From NCBI RefSeq assembly GCF_007556815.1, contig NZ_CP041743.1, positions 1,798,001-1,862,000 of the forward strand: DNA of 64,000 bases, in the 5' to 3' direction. The translations under genes were made by a program, and so were the position numbers. The first letter of the stretch is position 1. Every line of letters starts with the position of its first letter. Shown here piece by piece: positions 1 to 8,536 of the stretch. The DNA comes from Paraburkholderia megapolitana. Lineage in GTDB: Bacteria; Pseudomonadota; Gammaproteobacteria; Burkholderiales; Burkholderiaceae. The notes beneath the pieces are model-generated. The model was given only the letters and a program-made list of their open reading frames with translations. It was not told the DNA's origin and ran no database searches.

Positions 1-255
1 GTGCTGGGCGAACCGGTTGCGTCGGCGTGGCTGCCGAAGCTCGCCGATCCGCGCATCCTGATCGACCCGGCGCTGCGCGACGCGTTGCTTGCCGAACTGG
101 CGCGGGCACGGCTCGACGGTCCAGCGCTCGTCGAAGCGGCCCGGCAGGTGCTGGTGCAATCGATACACATCGGTGTGCTGCTGACAGGCGTTGCCGCGCT
201 GGCGGCGGCGCTGATGGTGCGCCGGATTGCCAGCATTACGTTTCGGCGGCAGTGA
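1..255 (+). CDS. MFS transporter, C-terminal fragment (cut by window edge)
   Basis: Only the last 84 codons lie in the window; the reading frame is open at base 1, so the true start is upstream. The fragment has a helical loop followed by one clear membrane segment (residues about 52-72) and a short basic tail ending in FRRQ. This resembles the last helix of drug:H+ antiporters of the DHA2 (EmrB/QacA) type. The family call rests on a short piece and is tentative. The gene ends 108 bases before the end of the convergently transcribed AHL synthase gene. Confidence 0.5.
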   Translation: MLGEPVASAWLPKLADPRILIDPALRDALLAELARARLDGPALVEAARQVLVQSIHIGVLLTGVAALAAALMVRRIASITFRRQ

Positions 256-363
256 GGCTGGGGAGCGAAGCGGGGTGAACCGCAACGTGTCTTTTGCGCG
301 TGGATTGCTTCTGATGGCGCTGACTGGCTTGAATGTTTTTTCGCATTGCCGCCAGCGAATGAA

Positions 364-957
364 TCAGGCCGCAATCGCCATGGGTCCGAACAGTGCCGTC
401 AACGTTTGAGCGCTGACCGCCACGTCCAGAGCCACCGCGCGCTCGATACCGATCTGCAAAGGCGGCCCAATACGGCACAACTCGATGCCGGTGCGGCGGA
501 TTAACCTCTCGACGGATGTTGTGGTGACAGTCACATAACGCGAGATGCCCATTCGCTGGGCGAAAGTCATGATGCTCTGGATCGCGTGGATCGTCAGATC
601 GGCGAAGCCGAAAGTCTGTTCTTCACCCTCCGTATCGATTGCCCATCGGCTCAGTTCCCAGATATGCCGTCCCGCCGGCGCCGCCGTGCCGTGTAATAGC
701 TGCGGGAAGGTGTCGCGCAGCATGTTGGGGCCTTCTGTCGGCATCAACCGCCAACAGCCCCGAACACGACCCGTTTCATCCTGAATCAACATGTAGTAGG
801 GATCGAGCGCATCGAAATCGTCAATCTCCATGCCGGCGGTGGTTGGAATATCCCAACCGAGGCGCCCCTTGAAGACACGCGCACGTAACCGGTGCATCTG
901 GTTGATGTGCTCGTTATCGAAATCTTTCCTGGTTCCAATCCGAATCGTGGTTTGCAT
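364..957 (-). CDS. Acyl-homoserine-lactone synthase (LuxI family)
   Basis: This 197-residue protein makes an N-acyl-homoserine lactone from S-adenosylmethionine and an acyl-ACP. It has the family's N-terminal block with R-A-R-V-F and G-W-D (residues about 25-36), the acidic E-I-D-D-F-D stretch, and the W-E-L-S-R-W motif near residue 120. Length is typical. It is transcribed away from rsaL, and both face a lux-box-like inverted repeat at 1023-1044. The order luxI-rsaL-luxR, with rsaL convergent on luxR, matches lasI/rsaL/lasR of Pseudomonas and the braI/rsaL/braR system of Paraburkholderia. The exact acyl chain cannot be read from sequence; a 3-oxo long-chain product is the guess by analogy. 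Confidence 0.93.
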   Translation of the reverse strand: MQTTIRIGTRKDFDNEHINQMHRLRARVFKGRLGWDIPTTAGMEIDDFDALDPYYMLIQDETGRVRGCWRLMPTEGPNMLRDTFPQLLHGTAAPAGRHIWELSRWAIDTEGEEQTFGFADLTIHAIQSIMTFAQRMGISRYVTVTTTSVERLIRRTGIELCRIGPPLQIGIERAVALDVAVSAQTLTALFGPMAIAA

Positions 958-1022
958 GGCGTTCTCCTGAACGTGTGGGTCGTCCGATACGGGGGAAACG
1001 TATGCACTTCGGATAGGGCGCG

Positions 1023-1044
1023 CACCTATCTACATGGGTAGGTG
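1023..1044. promoter_or_regulatory. lux-box-like operator between luxI and rsaL
   Basis: A 22-bp imperfect inverted repeat has arms CACCTATC and GGTAGGTG, with 7 of 8 positions complementary around a 6-base centre. It lies 66 bases upstream of the AHL synthase start and 93 bases upstream of rsaL, the usual place for a LuxR-family binding site and, in rsaL systems, for the RsaL site. The palindrome is seen directly; the bound protein is inferred. Confidence 0.6.
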
Positions 1045-1137
1045 TCACCGACGACGCACTCCAGCAAAATTGAGACAAATAGCAAACAGATAGTTGAACA
1101 GCAAACAGTAGCAAACTCAACCACAGCGAGATACACC

Positions 1138-1449
1138 ATGGAACTTTTGGAAAATCATTGGCAAGCGGGCATTCAAGAACGGTCGCCGGAGGTGTCGTCT
1201 GCTGTTGACCGCGTGCTGATCATTGCATACAGAAAGAAGAAAAAAGAAAGCCAGCGTCGTTTCTGGGCGCGCTTTGGCGTTACCCAGTCGCGCGGTAGCC
1301 GATTCGAATCGGGCGCTGAAATTCCGGCACCGGTTTCGATCCTGCTTGGACTGTATTTTACGAAAACTATCTCCGACGGAGATCTGGGGCGAGCTGAGCG
1401 CGTGCTCTACAGCCAGGAATCCAGGTCCCTGATCAGCCTGGGTCAATAA
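1138..1449 (+). CDS. rsaL: RsaL-family quorum-sensing repressor
   Basis: This is a 103-residue DNA-binding protein that in homologous systems represses the AHL synthase gene and gives signal homeostasis. The C-terminal half carries the RsaL signature R-R-F-W-A-R-F-G-V-T-Q-S-R-G-S-R-F-E-S-G, a helix-turn-helix resembling the lambda-repressor fold. The ATG at 1138, preceded by GCGAGA, is preferred to a longer in-frame start at 1042 that would run through the lux box. Its 3' end overlaps the 3' end of the luxR gene by 17 bases on opposite strands, so the two transcripts are antisense at their ends. Confidence 0.88.
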   Translation: MELLENHWQAGIQERSPEVSSAVDRVLIIAYRKKKKESQRRFWARFGVTQSRGSRFESGAEIPAPVSILLGLYFTKTISDGDLGRAERVLYSQESRSLISLGQ

Positions 1450-2176
1450 GTCCCAGCTGCGTTGCGATCACGGCGGCTGCCCGCCGTGAATTGACGCCGA
1501 ACTTGGCCCGGATATTCTTGACGTGGAAGTTCACGACAGCTTCCGAGCAGTTGAGAATATGTGAGATTTCCCACGTGGACTTCCCTTGGGCGGTCCATGC
1601 CAGACATTCGCGTTCCCGTGGCGTCAACTGCGGGATCAGCGGTTGCGCATGTGCGGTCAGGTGATGCTGGCTGCTATCCAGCACCAGATCGCGCAGCAGC
1701 ACGAGATTCGGTAGCACGTTGTCGACGTGACGGCAGAAATCGCCGGCTGGGTTGGAGTCGTTGACAAAGCACAGCATGCCCCACTCCTGTTTGGGGCCGT
1801 GAATGGGCAATGTCACGCCCGCACGCAGTCCATACGCACTTGCTTCTTCATACATCGTTTGCGCCGGGCCAGCGAAAAGCTCGGGGGTCCAGAGGAGCGG
1901 TGCCGAGCGTGTCACGCTATGGGTCACGGTCGGGGCGATGTTCACCAGCCCTCGCTTTTCATAGGCGTCGCGCCACGACGGCGCGTATGTGCTGCGTATG
2001 AACGCGTCTTCGATCCGGATAGTCGGTCGCGGCAGGATTCCAAGCAGAATCTTGTCGAAGCCCCACTGTTCGGAGAGCTTGGCCAGGGCACCGAACCACG
2101 TCGATTCGTCCGGGGCACTGAGCATCGGCGAGACCTGCTCGATAAATTTTAGCGACTGTAGCGACTGTATCGACAC
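1433..2176 (-). CDS. LuxR-family regulator with DNA-binding domain, altered AHL pocket
   Basis: This two-domain regulator has an N-terminal autoinducer-binding domain (residues about 10-165) and a C-terminal LuxR helix-turn-helix beginning L-T-P-R-E-R-E-C-L near residue 183. The start is taken at the GTG at 2176 because this GTG and its GAGAGAA ribosome site are conserved in the neighbouring duplicate; an ATG at 2197 in the same frame is also possible. The ligand-pocket residues W68, Y72, P82 and W96 are kept, but the near-invariant Asp of the D-P pair is Ala (A81, codon 1934-1936). The Asp normally bonds the AHL amide, so signal response may be changed or lost. It sits beside a paralogue with the reverse defect. 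Confidence 0.9.
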   Translation of the reverse strand: MSIQSLQSLKFIEQVSPMLSAPDESTWFGALAKLSEQWGFDKILLGILPRPTIRIEDAFIRSTYAPSWRDAYEKRGLVNIAPTVTHSVTRSAPLLWTPELFAGPAQTMYEEASAYGLRAGVTLPIHGPKQEWGMLCFVNDSNPAGDFCRHVDNVLPNLVLLRDLVLDSSQHHLTAHAQPLIPQLTPRERECLAWTAQGKSTWEISHILNCSEAVVNFHVKNIRAKFGVNSRRAAAVIATQLGLIDPG

Positions 2177-2270
2177 GTCAGTTCTCTCAGGTTGCATGGC
2201 CCGACTGCCGGTGACATTGGCGCGAAGATGCCGTCGAGCTTGTTGCGCGGGCAGAGTTCATCATCGATTC

Positions 2271-2873
2271 CTAATTCCGATTCCCGGCCGGATATCCGCG
2301 TTTATATGGCGTCGGCTGTGGAATCAGGGGTTGCGCATGCGCGTTCAGGTGACACTCGCCGGTATCGAGCACCAGGTCGCGTAGTAGCACGAGATTGGGC
2401 AACACGACGTTGACGTGACGCCAGAAATCGTCGGTCGGCGTACGGTCAGTGACGAAAGATATCCCGCCCCATTCCTGTTTAGGTCCATGGATCGGCAACG
2501 TCACGCCGACACGCAGGCCATGTGAGCGCGCTTCCTCGAAGAACGCTTGCTGCGGTGCAGGGGCGCTGTCGAACAGTTCTTGTGACCAGGCGATCGGCGT
2601 AGAACGTGTCGAGCAATGCGACACAATGGGATCGATATACGAGAGTTTCCTGTCGTCGTAGGCCTGGCGCCACGACGGCGCATACGTGCTGCGTATGAAC
2701 GCATCTTCGAACTGGCTGTCCGGTCGGGTCAGGATCGCGAGAAAAACCTGGTTGAAGCCCCATTTTTCGGCGAGATTGCTTATCGCATCGAACCATGTCG
2801 ATTCGTCCGGGGCGTCGAGTATCGGTGACATCTGTTCGATAAGGTTTCGCGACTGTAGCAACTCTAGCGACAC
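2271..2873 (-). CDS. Truncated LuxR paralogue: AHL-binding domain without HTH
   Basis: This tandem copy of the preceding luxR gene, including part of its upstream region, ends at about residue 200 just where the DNA-binding domain should begin. After A-H-A-Q-P-L-I-P-Q-P-T-P the frame reads through 12 unrelated residues to a stop, and the 73 bases to the next gene hold no helix-turn-helix remnant. The ligand pocket is complete: W68, Y72, D81, P82 and W96. The GTG at 2873 has GGGAG eight bases upstream; the frame is open further up to an upstream start at 2945. It may be a decaying pseudogene or a signal-binding antagonist or partner, like truncated TrlR in Agrobacterium. Confidence 0.75.
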   Translation of the reverse strand: MSLELLQSRNLIEQMSPILDAPDESTWFDAISNLAEKWGFNQVFLAILTRPDSQFEDAFIRSTYAPSWRQAYDDRKLSYIDPIVSHCSTRSTPIAWSQELFDSAPAPQQAFFEEARSHGLRVGVTLPIHGPKQEWGGISFVTDRTPTDDFWRHVNVVLPNLVLLRDLVLDTGECHLNAHAQPLIPQPTPYKRGYPAGNRN

Positions 2874-3342
2874 GTCAGTTTTCTCCCGTTGTGTGGCTCG
2901 ACCGTCGGTAATGCCGGGGCGAAAATTTCGGCCAGTCGTTAGCACGGGGAGAATTTATCATTGTTTTTTAATTCTGGTAATTGAAATTGGAATAAAGATC
3001 GCGTCTATTCCAATTGCGGCGGCGCGCAATAGCTTGAGAGAAAACAAACGAAAGCTTCTTGCGCGATTGATCGGGATAAGCACACTACCGCGCGCACACG
3101 GCGGTTGTCCGGCAACTGCCGTGCGGGACAAGGGCCGTTCTATGCGATTTCAATGTCACGGATTTAACACCAGTGATAAACCGTAATAGGAGCCACTTCT
3201 CCAATTGCGATTCAATTCCATCTAGACAGTCAAAAGGACACGTAAAGGCACAAGTGAGGTAGAAATGCCCGTCTGAATGTCTATTACTCAGTAAGAATGA
3301 GCATTCCCGGTTGTCATACCAAAACGGCTCAAAATTACTCAA
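2874..3342. other. Intergenic region upstream of truncated luxR and sugar-acid genes
   Basis: No convincing gene is seen. The left end contains the duplicated leader of the luxR copy. The middle is relatively AT-rich, with a T-tract near 2962 and a short inverted repeat GGAATA...TATTCC near 2988-3010. The right end leads into the promoter and operator of the DHDPS-family gene. Confidence 0.5.
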
Positions 3343-3394
3343 GTTGTTTGACAACATCGTGAACCCGGTGCTAACTTGTCGGTTGTCTGACCGA
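3343..3394 (+). promoter_or_regulatory. Promoter with two palindromes, GntR/FadR-like operator
   Basis: A perfect -35 hexamer TTGACA (3348-3353) is followed 18 bases later by TAACTT (3372-3377), a weak -10. The -35 lies inside the palindrome GTTGTTTGACAAC (3343-3355), which fits the TNGTNNNACNA pattern of FadR-subfamily GntR regulators. A second palindrome, TCGGT-6-ACCGA, spans 3379-3394 and contains TTGTCTGAC. A repressor binding here would block the promoter. No GntR gene is present in the window, so the regulator is unknown. Confidence 0.45.
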
Positions 3395-3411
3395 ACTTGC
3401 GCCGAGGCACC

Positions 3412-4353
3412 ATGAATGTTTCCCCGCTCCACGAAAGCGAATTTGCCGCCACGGTGATGGCGGTGCCGCCGCTTGCCCGCCGCGCCGACCTTTCCCTCGA
3501 CGCCGCACAGAACCAGAAACTGATCCGCCACATCGAAGCGGGCGGCGTGCGCACGCTGCTGTATGGCGGCAACGCCAATCTGTATCACGTGGCGGTGAGC
3601 GAGTATCGCGAGCTGCTCGAGCTGCTTGCCGTGTGCGCGGGTCCCGGGACACGCGTGATCCCGGCCATTGGTCCGGACTACGGCAAGATGCTCGACGAGG
3701 CGCGCATCCTCGCGCAAACCTCATACCGCACCGCGATGGTGCTCCCGCTGACCGGCTTCACGACATCGCAGGGGATCGAAGATGGTCTCTCGCGCATTGC
3801 CGAGACGGCCGGGATGCCCCTCACGCTCTATATAAAGAGTGAGGAATACGTGGATGTCGACACGCTTGCCCGACTCGTCGAGCGCGGTACGTTGATTGCT
3901 ATTAAGTACGCGATCGTGCGTGAGCGGCCGGAGCACGATCCCTATCTGCGCCGCCTGCTGCAACACATCAGTCCGACCCAGATCATTTCGGGGATGGGGG
4001 AGCGTCCGGCGCTCGTGCATCTGCGCGACTTCGGGCTCGCGTCGTGGACGACCGGTTCCGGCTGCATTGCGCCGCATGCGGTGACGGCCTTGCTACATGC
4101 GGTGAAGGCCGCGCGCGCAGACGAGGCGCAGGCGCTCTACGATGCATTCATGCCGCTCGAAACGCTGCGCGACGGGATCTCGCTGATCCGTGTGCTGCAC
4201 GATGCCGTCACGTTCTCGAAGATTGCCGATATGGGGCCGCTGTTACCGCTACTGAGTTCGACGCCGCTCGAGCATCATGCGAAGATCGACGCTGAGACGC
4301 AGGCACTGCTCGCGTTCGAGCGTCATCTCGTCGAACGGTCCACAATCCGTTGA
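3412..4353 (+). CDS. Dihydrodipicolinate synthase-family dehydratase/aldolase (sugar-acid pathway)
   Basis: This is a 313-residue TIM-barrel class I lyase. The Schiff-base lysine is in I-A-I-K-Y-A (about residue 165) and the catalytic tyrosine in T-L-Y-I-K (about 137). Family members include DapA, KDG aldolase and L-2-keto-3-deoxyarabonate dehydratase. The next gene encodes a ketoglutarate-semialdehyde dehydrogenase and the cluster includes an IlvD/Edd dehydratase and a lactonase, so dehydration of a 2-keto-3-deoxypentonate to ketoglutarate semialdehyde is the best guess. The ATG at 3412 with GAGG just upstream is preferred over a TTG at 3397. It is the first gene behind a promoter with two palindromes. 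Confidence 0.82.
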   Translation: MNVSPLHESEFAATVMAVPPLARRADLSLDAAQNQKLIRHIEAGGVRTLLYGGNANLYHVAVSEYRELLELLAVCAGPGTRVIPAIGPDYGKMLDEARILAQTSYRTAMVLPLTGFTTSQGIEDGLSRIAETAGMPLTLYIKSEEYVDVDTLARLVERGTLIAIKYAIVRERPEHDPYLRRLLQHISPTQIISGMGERPALVHLRDFGLASWTTGSGCIAPHAVTALLHAVKAARADEAQALYDAFMPLETLRDGISLIRVLHDAVTFSKIADMGPLLPLLSSTPLEHHAKIDAETQALLAFERHLVERSTIR

Positions 4354-4433
4354 CGGCGTACTTCCCCATCTGACTTTGCGTTGCGCACTCCGGCGGTAGT
4401 CGAGGCGCCGCGGCGCCTCACAGGAGTAGCAAC

Positions 4434-6014
4434 ATGCAGATTACCGGAGACATGCTGATCGGCGGCTCGGCGGTGCGCGGCACCAGGGGCACGCTGCGCG
4501 CGTTCGACCCGGCCCGCAACGCGGAAATCGAGCCGACCTTCGGCGCAGGCGGCACGGCGGAAGTCGAGCGGGCCTGCGAACTGGCCGCGCGCGCATTCGA
4601 TCCGTACCGCGCCGCGCCGCTGGAAACGCGCGCCCGCTTTCTCGAAGCGATTGCCGACAATATCGTGGCGCTCGGCGATGCGTTGATCGAACGCGCGCAC
4701 GCCGAATCCGCTCTGCCGAAAGCGCGCCTCGAAGGTGAGCGCGGCCGCACGGTCGGTCAGTTGAAGCTGTTTGCTGCGCTGGTGCGCGAGGGTCGCTGGC
4801 TCACCGCCACGCTCGACTCCGCGTTGCCCGAACGCAAGCCGCAGCCGCGGCCGGATCTGCGCTTGCAGAAAATTCCGGTCGGGCCGGTCGCGGTGTTCGG
4901 TGCGAGCAATTTCCCGCTGGCGTTTTCGGTCGCGGGCGGCGATACCGCATCGGCGTTCGCCGCCGGTTGCCCGGTTGTCGCGAAGGCGCATCCGGCGCAC
5001 CTCGGTACGTCCGAACTGGTCGGCCGCGCGATCCAGAAAGCGGTCGTCGACTGCGATCTGCCGGAAGGCGTGTTCTCGCTACTGGTCGGCGCCGGGAACG
5101 AGATCGGCGAAGCGCTCGTCGCGCATCCGGCGATCAAGTCGGTTGGCTTTACAGGGTCGCGCCGTGGCGGCCTCGCACTCGTCGATATCGCGGCGAAGCG
5201 TCGCGAGCCGATTCCGGTGTTCGCCGAGATGAGCAGCGTCAATCCGTTTTTCCTGTTGCCAGGCGCGCTGAAAGCGCGCGGCGATGAAATCGCGGCCGGT
5301 TTCGTCGAGTCGGTGACGCTCGGCGTCGGGCAGTTCTGCACGAATCCGGGCCTTGTCATTACGCTCGATGGCGAAGAGACGCAGCGCTTCATCGACGCGG
5401 CGGCCCAGGCGCTCGCAAAGAAGGGCGCGCAGACCATGCTCACCGCCGGCATCGCGGCTGCCTATAAGGATGGTGTTCTGCAGCGCGGCGAGGAACGTGG
5501 CGTGACCACCGTCGCGCAGGGCATGGCCAGTGATGCGTCGTGTGCGGCGCTGCCGGCGCTCTTCACGACGAACGCGATGCATTTCCTCGCTACGCCGGAG
5601 CTCGAAGACGAGATCTTCGGGCCGACGTCGCTGATCGTCATCTGCCCGACCATCGAAGACATGCTGCAAGTGGCGCGTCATGTGGAAGGCCAGTTGACCG
5701 CGACGTTGCAACTCGAAGCCGAAGACTATCCGCTCGCGCGGCAACTGCTGCCGGTGCTCGAGCGCAAGGCCGGTCGCATCCTCGCAAACGGTTTCCCGAC
5801 CGGCGTCGAAGTGTCCTACGCGATGGTGCACGGCGGTCCATTCCCGGCTACATCGGACTCGCGCTCGACATCGGTCGGGGCGACCGCGATCGAGCGTTTC
5901 CTGCGCCCGGTCTGCTATCAGGATCTGCCCGCCGACCTGCTGCCCGAAGCGCTGCGCGACGAGAATCCGCTGAAGCTCTGGCGTCTGCGCGACGGCAAGC
6001 TCGGGCGGGAATAA
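4434..6014 (+). CDS. 2-Ketoglutarate semialdehyde dehydrogenase (NADP-type ALDH)
   Basis: This is a 526-residue aldehyde dehydrogenase. The catalytic Cys lies in G-Q-F-C-T-N-P-G (about residue 305) and the general-base Glu in F-A-E-M-S-S-V-N-P (about 264). The nucleotide-binding turn is V-G-F-T-G-S. The [15 protein letters not shown] block is typical of the KGSADH branch, which oxidises 2-oxoglutarate semialdehyde to 2-oxoglutarate as the last step of pentonate or hexarate catabolism. It lies 80 bases after the DHDPS-family gene and is probably co-transcribed. A strong GC hairpin follows at 6037-6058. Exact substrate is inferred from context. Confidence 0.9.
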   Translation: MQITGDMLIGGSAVRGTRGTLRAFDPARNAEIEPTFGAGGTAEVERACELAARAFDPYRAAPLETRARFLEAIADNIVALGDALIERAHAESALPKARLEGERGRTVGQLKLFAALVREGRWLTATLDSALPERKPQPRPDLRLQKIPVGPVAVFGASNFPLAFSVAGGDTASAFAAGCPVVAKAHPAHLGTSELVGRAIQKAVVDCDLPEGVFSLLVGAGNEIGEALVAHPAIKSVGFTGSRRGGLALVDIAAKRREPIPVFAEMSSVNPFFLLPGALKARGDEIAAGFVESVTLGVGQFCTNPGLVITLDGEETQRFIDAAAQALAKKGAQTMLTAGIAAAYKDGVLQRGEERGVTTVAQGMASDASCAALPALFTTNAMHFLATPELEDEIFGPTSLIVICPTIEDMLQVARHVEGQLTATLQLEAEDYPLARQLLPVLERKAGRILANGFPTGVEVSYAMVHGGPFPATSDSRSTSVGATAIERFLRPVCYQDLPADLLPEALRDENPLKLWRLRDGKLGRE

Positions 6015-6036
6015 GCCGCGCCTGAAAGTCCGGCAC

Positions 6037-6058
6037 GCCGGGCGCTCATGCGCCCGGC
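6037..6058 (+). terminator. GC-rich hairpin with pyrimidine tail after ALDH gene
   Basis: A perfect 9-bp stem (GCCGGGCGC / GCGCCCGGC) closes a TCAT loop and is followed by CCTTTCTCTTT. It resembles an intrinsic terminator or attenuator between the dehydrogenase and lactonase genes. The tail is not a pure T-run, so termination may be partial. An upstream in-frame ATG for the lactonase sits in the loop, which argues for the downstream start at 6084. Confidence 0.5.
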
Positions 6059-6083
6059 CCTTTCTCTTTCCATCTCCTGCGCC

Positions 6084-7022
6084 ATGACCGACGCCAGCCG
6101 ACGCTATCCCGACCTCTCTGTTCGCATTCTCGATCCGCGCTTCAATGCGCTGCGCCTTCCGCTCGCCTCGGTCGAGTGCCTGTACCAGGGCACGCGCTGG
6201 TCCGAAGGACCGGTATGGTTCGGCGACGGCCGCTATCTGTTGTGGAGCGACATCCCGAACAACCGCATGCTGCGATGGGACGAGGAGAGCGGCGCGGTGA
6301 CGCCGTTTCGCCGGCCGTCGAATAACGCGAACGGCAACACGCGCGACCGGGAGGGACGGCTCGTCACCTGCGAGCATCTGACGCGGCGTGTCACACGCAC
6401 CGAATACGATGGCTCGATCACCGTGCTCGCCGACCGCTATCTGGGCAAGCGCCTCAATTCGCCGAACGATGTCGTCGTGAAGTCCGACGGGTCGATCTGG
6501 TTCAGCGATCCGACCTTCGGCATCGAGGGCTATTACGAGGGCGAGAAGCAGGAGTCCGAGTTGTCGGCCTGCGTTTATCGCGTCGATGGACAGACCGGCG
6601 AGGTGAGCGTCGTTGCCGATACGGTGCTGGGTCCGAACGGACTCGCGTTTTCACCGGACGAGTCGGTGCTGTACATCGTCGAGTCGCGCGGCACGCCGCG
6701 CAAGATCCGCGCATTCGATGTCGCCGGCGATGGCCGCACGCTCACTGGCGACCGCGTGCTGATCGACGCGGGCCAGGGCACGCCCGATGGCTTTCGTGTC
6801 GATATCCACGGCAACCTGTGGTGCGGTTGGGGCATGGGCACCGACGAACTCGACGGCGTACGCGTGTTCACCGCGCAAGGCGAGGCGATCGGACATATCG
6901 CGCTGCCCGAGCGGTGCGCGAATCTGTGCTTCGGCGGGCGACATCGCAACCGTTTGTTCATGGCGGCGTCGCACGGGCTGTATTCGCTGTACGTGAATAC
7001 GCAGGGTGTGAAGGGCGGTTGA
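6084..7022 (+). CDS. SMP-30/gluconolactonase-family sugar lactonase
   Basis: This 312-residue six-bladed beta-propeller hydrolase has conserved metal-site regions: E-G-P-V-W-F near residue 37, N-S-P-N-D-V-V near 125, L-G-P-N-G-L-A-F-S near 180 and D-G-F-R-V-D near 230. Such enzymes open aldonolactones to the free sugar acid. In this cluster the likely substrate is a pentonolactone, whose product would feed the IlvD/Edd dehydratase at 11470. The start at 6084 is chosen because the longer frame begins inside a hairpin loop. Confidence 0.88.
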   Translation: MTDASRRYPDLSVRILDPRFNALRLPLASVECLYQGTRWSEGPVWFGDGRYLLWSDIPNNRMLRWDEESGAVTPFRRPSNNANGNTRDREGRLVTCEHLTRRVTRTEYDGSITVLADRYLGKRLNSPNDVVVKSDGSIWFSDPTFGIEGYYEGEKQESELSACVYRVDGQTGEVSVVADTVLGPNGLAFSPDESVLYIVESRGTPRKIRAFDVAGDGRTLTGDRVLIDAGQGTPDGFRVDIHGNLWCGWGMGTDELDGVRVFTAQGEAIGHIALPERCANLCFGGRHRNRLFMAASHGLYSLYVNTQGVKGG

Positions 7023-7182
7023 TGAGCGGTCGCGTCGTGCGGGGAAGTTGCTAAACAAGTTGAGGAAATAACCTGGCAGAGCAGTAACGCGGATCCCGAC
7101 ACAACCGGTAAAACCCTTATAAATAGCGGGTAAGCGGCGTAATTCCTCTTGCTCGAGCACACCATGTGTTTCTGAAATTTGC

Positions 7183-7212
7183 TTGACATCTGCGGGCCGC
7201 CTTCGCTATGTT
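7183..7212 (+). promoter_or_regulatory. Sigma-70 promoter of the PotD-type ABC operon
   Basis: TTGACA (7183-7188) and TATGTT (7207-7212) are separated by 18 bases. The predicted transcript would start near 7219, giving an untranslated leader of about 65 bases before the substrate-binding protein ATG, which has a GAGGAG ribosome site. The 262 bases between the lactonase and ABC genes hold no other gene. Confidence 0.6.
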
Positions 7213-7284
7213 CCACGAGGGGCGAGACACGGGGCGCTGCTACTGGACCGGTAGCGGACCCCCTACAAGAAGCGAGGAGATGCA

Positions 7285-8469
7285 ATGATTTTTTCGGGTA
7301 GCGGGTCAGCAAGGTACGTCGCGGCGTGCGCGACACTCACCGCCGCGGCGACACTGACAGCATTCGCGCCGCTCGCGCACGCAGCCGGTCCGGTCGCGCT
7401 CAACATCGTCGACGTAGCCGGCGACTTGCAACTGACACAAAAAGGTTTCGAAGCCTTCAAGGCGAAATACCCGAACCTCGTTTCGAACATCACCTACACG
7501 AATGCACCGGCTCCGCAGTTGCCCGGCAAGATCAAGGCGATGCAGGGAGCCGGGCGCTCCGATATCGATCTCGTGCTGACCGGCACCGACGCGCTCGCGG
7601 CCGGCATCCAGCAGAACCTGTGGATCAAGCTGCTGCCCGATCAAGCGGCTGCGTTTCCCGGCACGCTCGACCGCTACGCGCCCGGGCCGCGCAAGATGCA
7701 GGACCTTGCGCAGGGGTATGGGCTCGAGGTCGCGTATATGCCCGCTGGTCCGCTGCTCGAATACAACCCGGCGAAGGTCAGCGATCCGCCGCGAACACCC
7801 GCGCAACTGCTGCAATGGTGCAAGGCGCACCCGGACAAGCTGATCTACGCGCGGCCCGCCAATTCGGGTCCGGGCCGCACGTTTCTAATGGGCTTGCCGT
7901 ATGTACTCGGCGACAAGGATCCGCAGGATCCGGTCAATGGCTGGGACAAGACATGGGCTTTCCTGAAGCAGCTGAATGACTGCATTCCGTACTACCCGGG
8001 CGGCACGTCGGCGGTCATGAAGGAGCTCGGCGAGGGCACGCGCGACATGACGGTTACCGTCACCGGCTGGGACATCAATCCGCGCGCACTCGGCATCGTG
8101 CCGGCGGAGTTCCGCGTGCAGGCGTTCGACAACATGACATGGGTCAACGACGCGCACTACATGGTGATCCCGAAGGGCGTGCCGAAAGAGAAGCTCGACG
8201 TGCTCTACAAGTTGATGAACTTCATGCTGGAGCCTGCGCAGCAGGCGCTCACGTACGACGACGGTTACTTCTATCCCGGCCCCGCGATCAAGGGCGTCAC
8301 CGTCGATCAGGCGCCGGCGCACAGTCAGGACGTGCTGAAGCAGTACGGTCGTCCCGAGTACGCGAAGCTGCTGGCCGAACGTCCACACGTACTGCCGCTC
8401 AGTGCATCCGCGATGGTGGCGGCGTTCCAGAAATGGGACCGTGAAGTAGGCGCGCAGAAAACGAAGTAG
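7285..8469 (+). CDS. ABC transporter periplasmic binding protein (PotD-like, family 1)
   Basis: This is a 394-residue secreted solute-binding protein. The signal peptide covers about residues 1-34, ending in A-H-A before A-G-P-V-A-L-N-I-V. The body resembles family 1 extracellular binding proteins of the spermidine/putrescine/thiamine group. Four following genes complete a PotABCD-type importer. The genomic setting among sugar-acid enzymes suggests the ligand is a sugar acid or related carboxylate rather than a polyamine, but this is inference. The gene has its own strong promoter. Confidence 0.85.
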   Translation: MIFSGSGSARYVAACATLTAAATLTAFAPLAHAAGPVALNIVDVAGDLQLTQKGFEAFKAKYPNLVSNITYTNAPAPQLPGKIKAMQGAGRSDIDLVLTGTDALAAGIQQNLWIKLLPDQAAAFPGTLDRYAPGPRKMQDLAQGYGLEVAYMPAGPLLEYNPAKVSDPPRTPAQLLQWCKAHPDKLIYARPANSGPGRTFLMGLPYVLGDKDPQDPVNGWDKTWAFLKQLNDCIPYYPGGTSAVMKELGEGTRDMTVTVTGWDINPRALGIVPAEFRVQAFDNMTWVNDAHYMVIPKGVPKEKLDVLYKLMNFMLEPAQQALTYDDGYFYPGPAIKGVTVDQAPAHSQDVLKQYGRPEYAKLLAERPHVLPLSASAMVAAFQKWDREVGAQKTK

Positions 8470-8536
8470 CCAGCCGTGTTATGCGAGCGAACCGGACGGT
8501 GGCCCGCGATGCCGTCGTCCGCATCAGGACATCGTC

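Noticed and set aside
1042..1137. Longer N-terminus for RsaL from 1042
   Set aside because: It would begin in the lux-box palindrome and adds a low-complexity tail; ATG 1138 fits family length.
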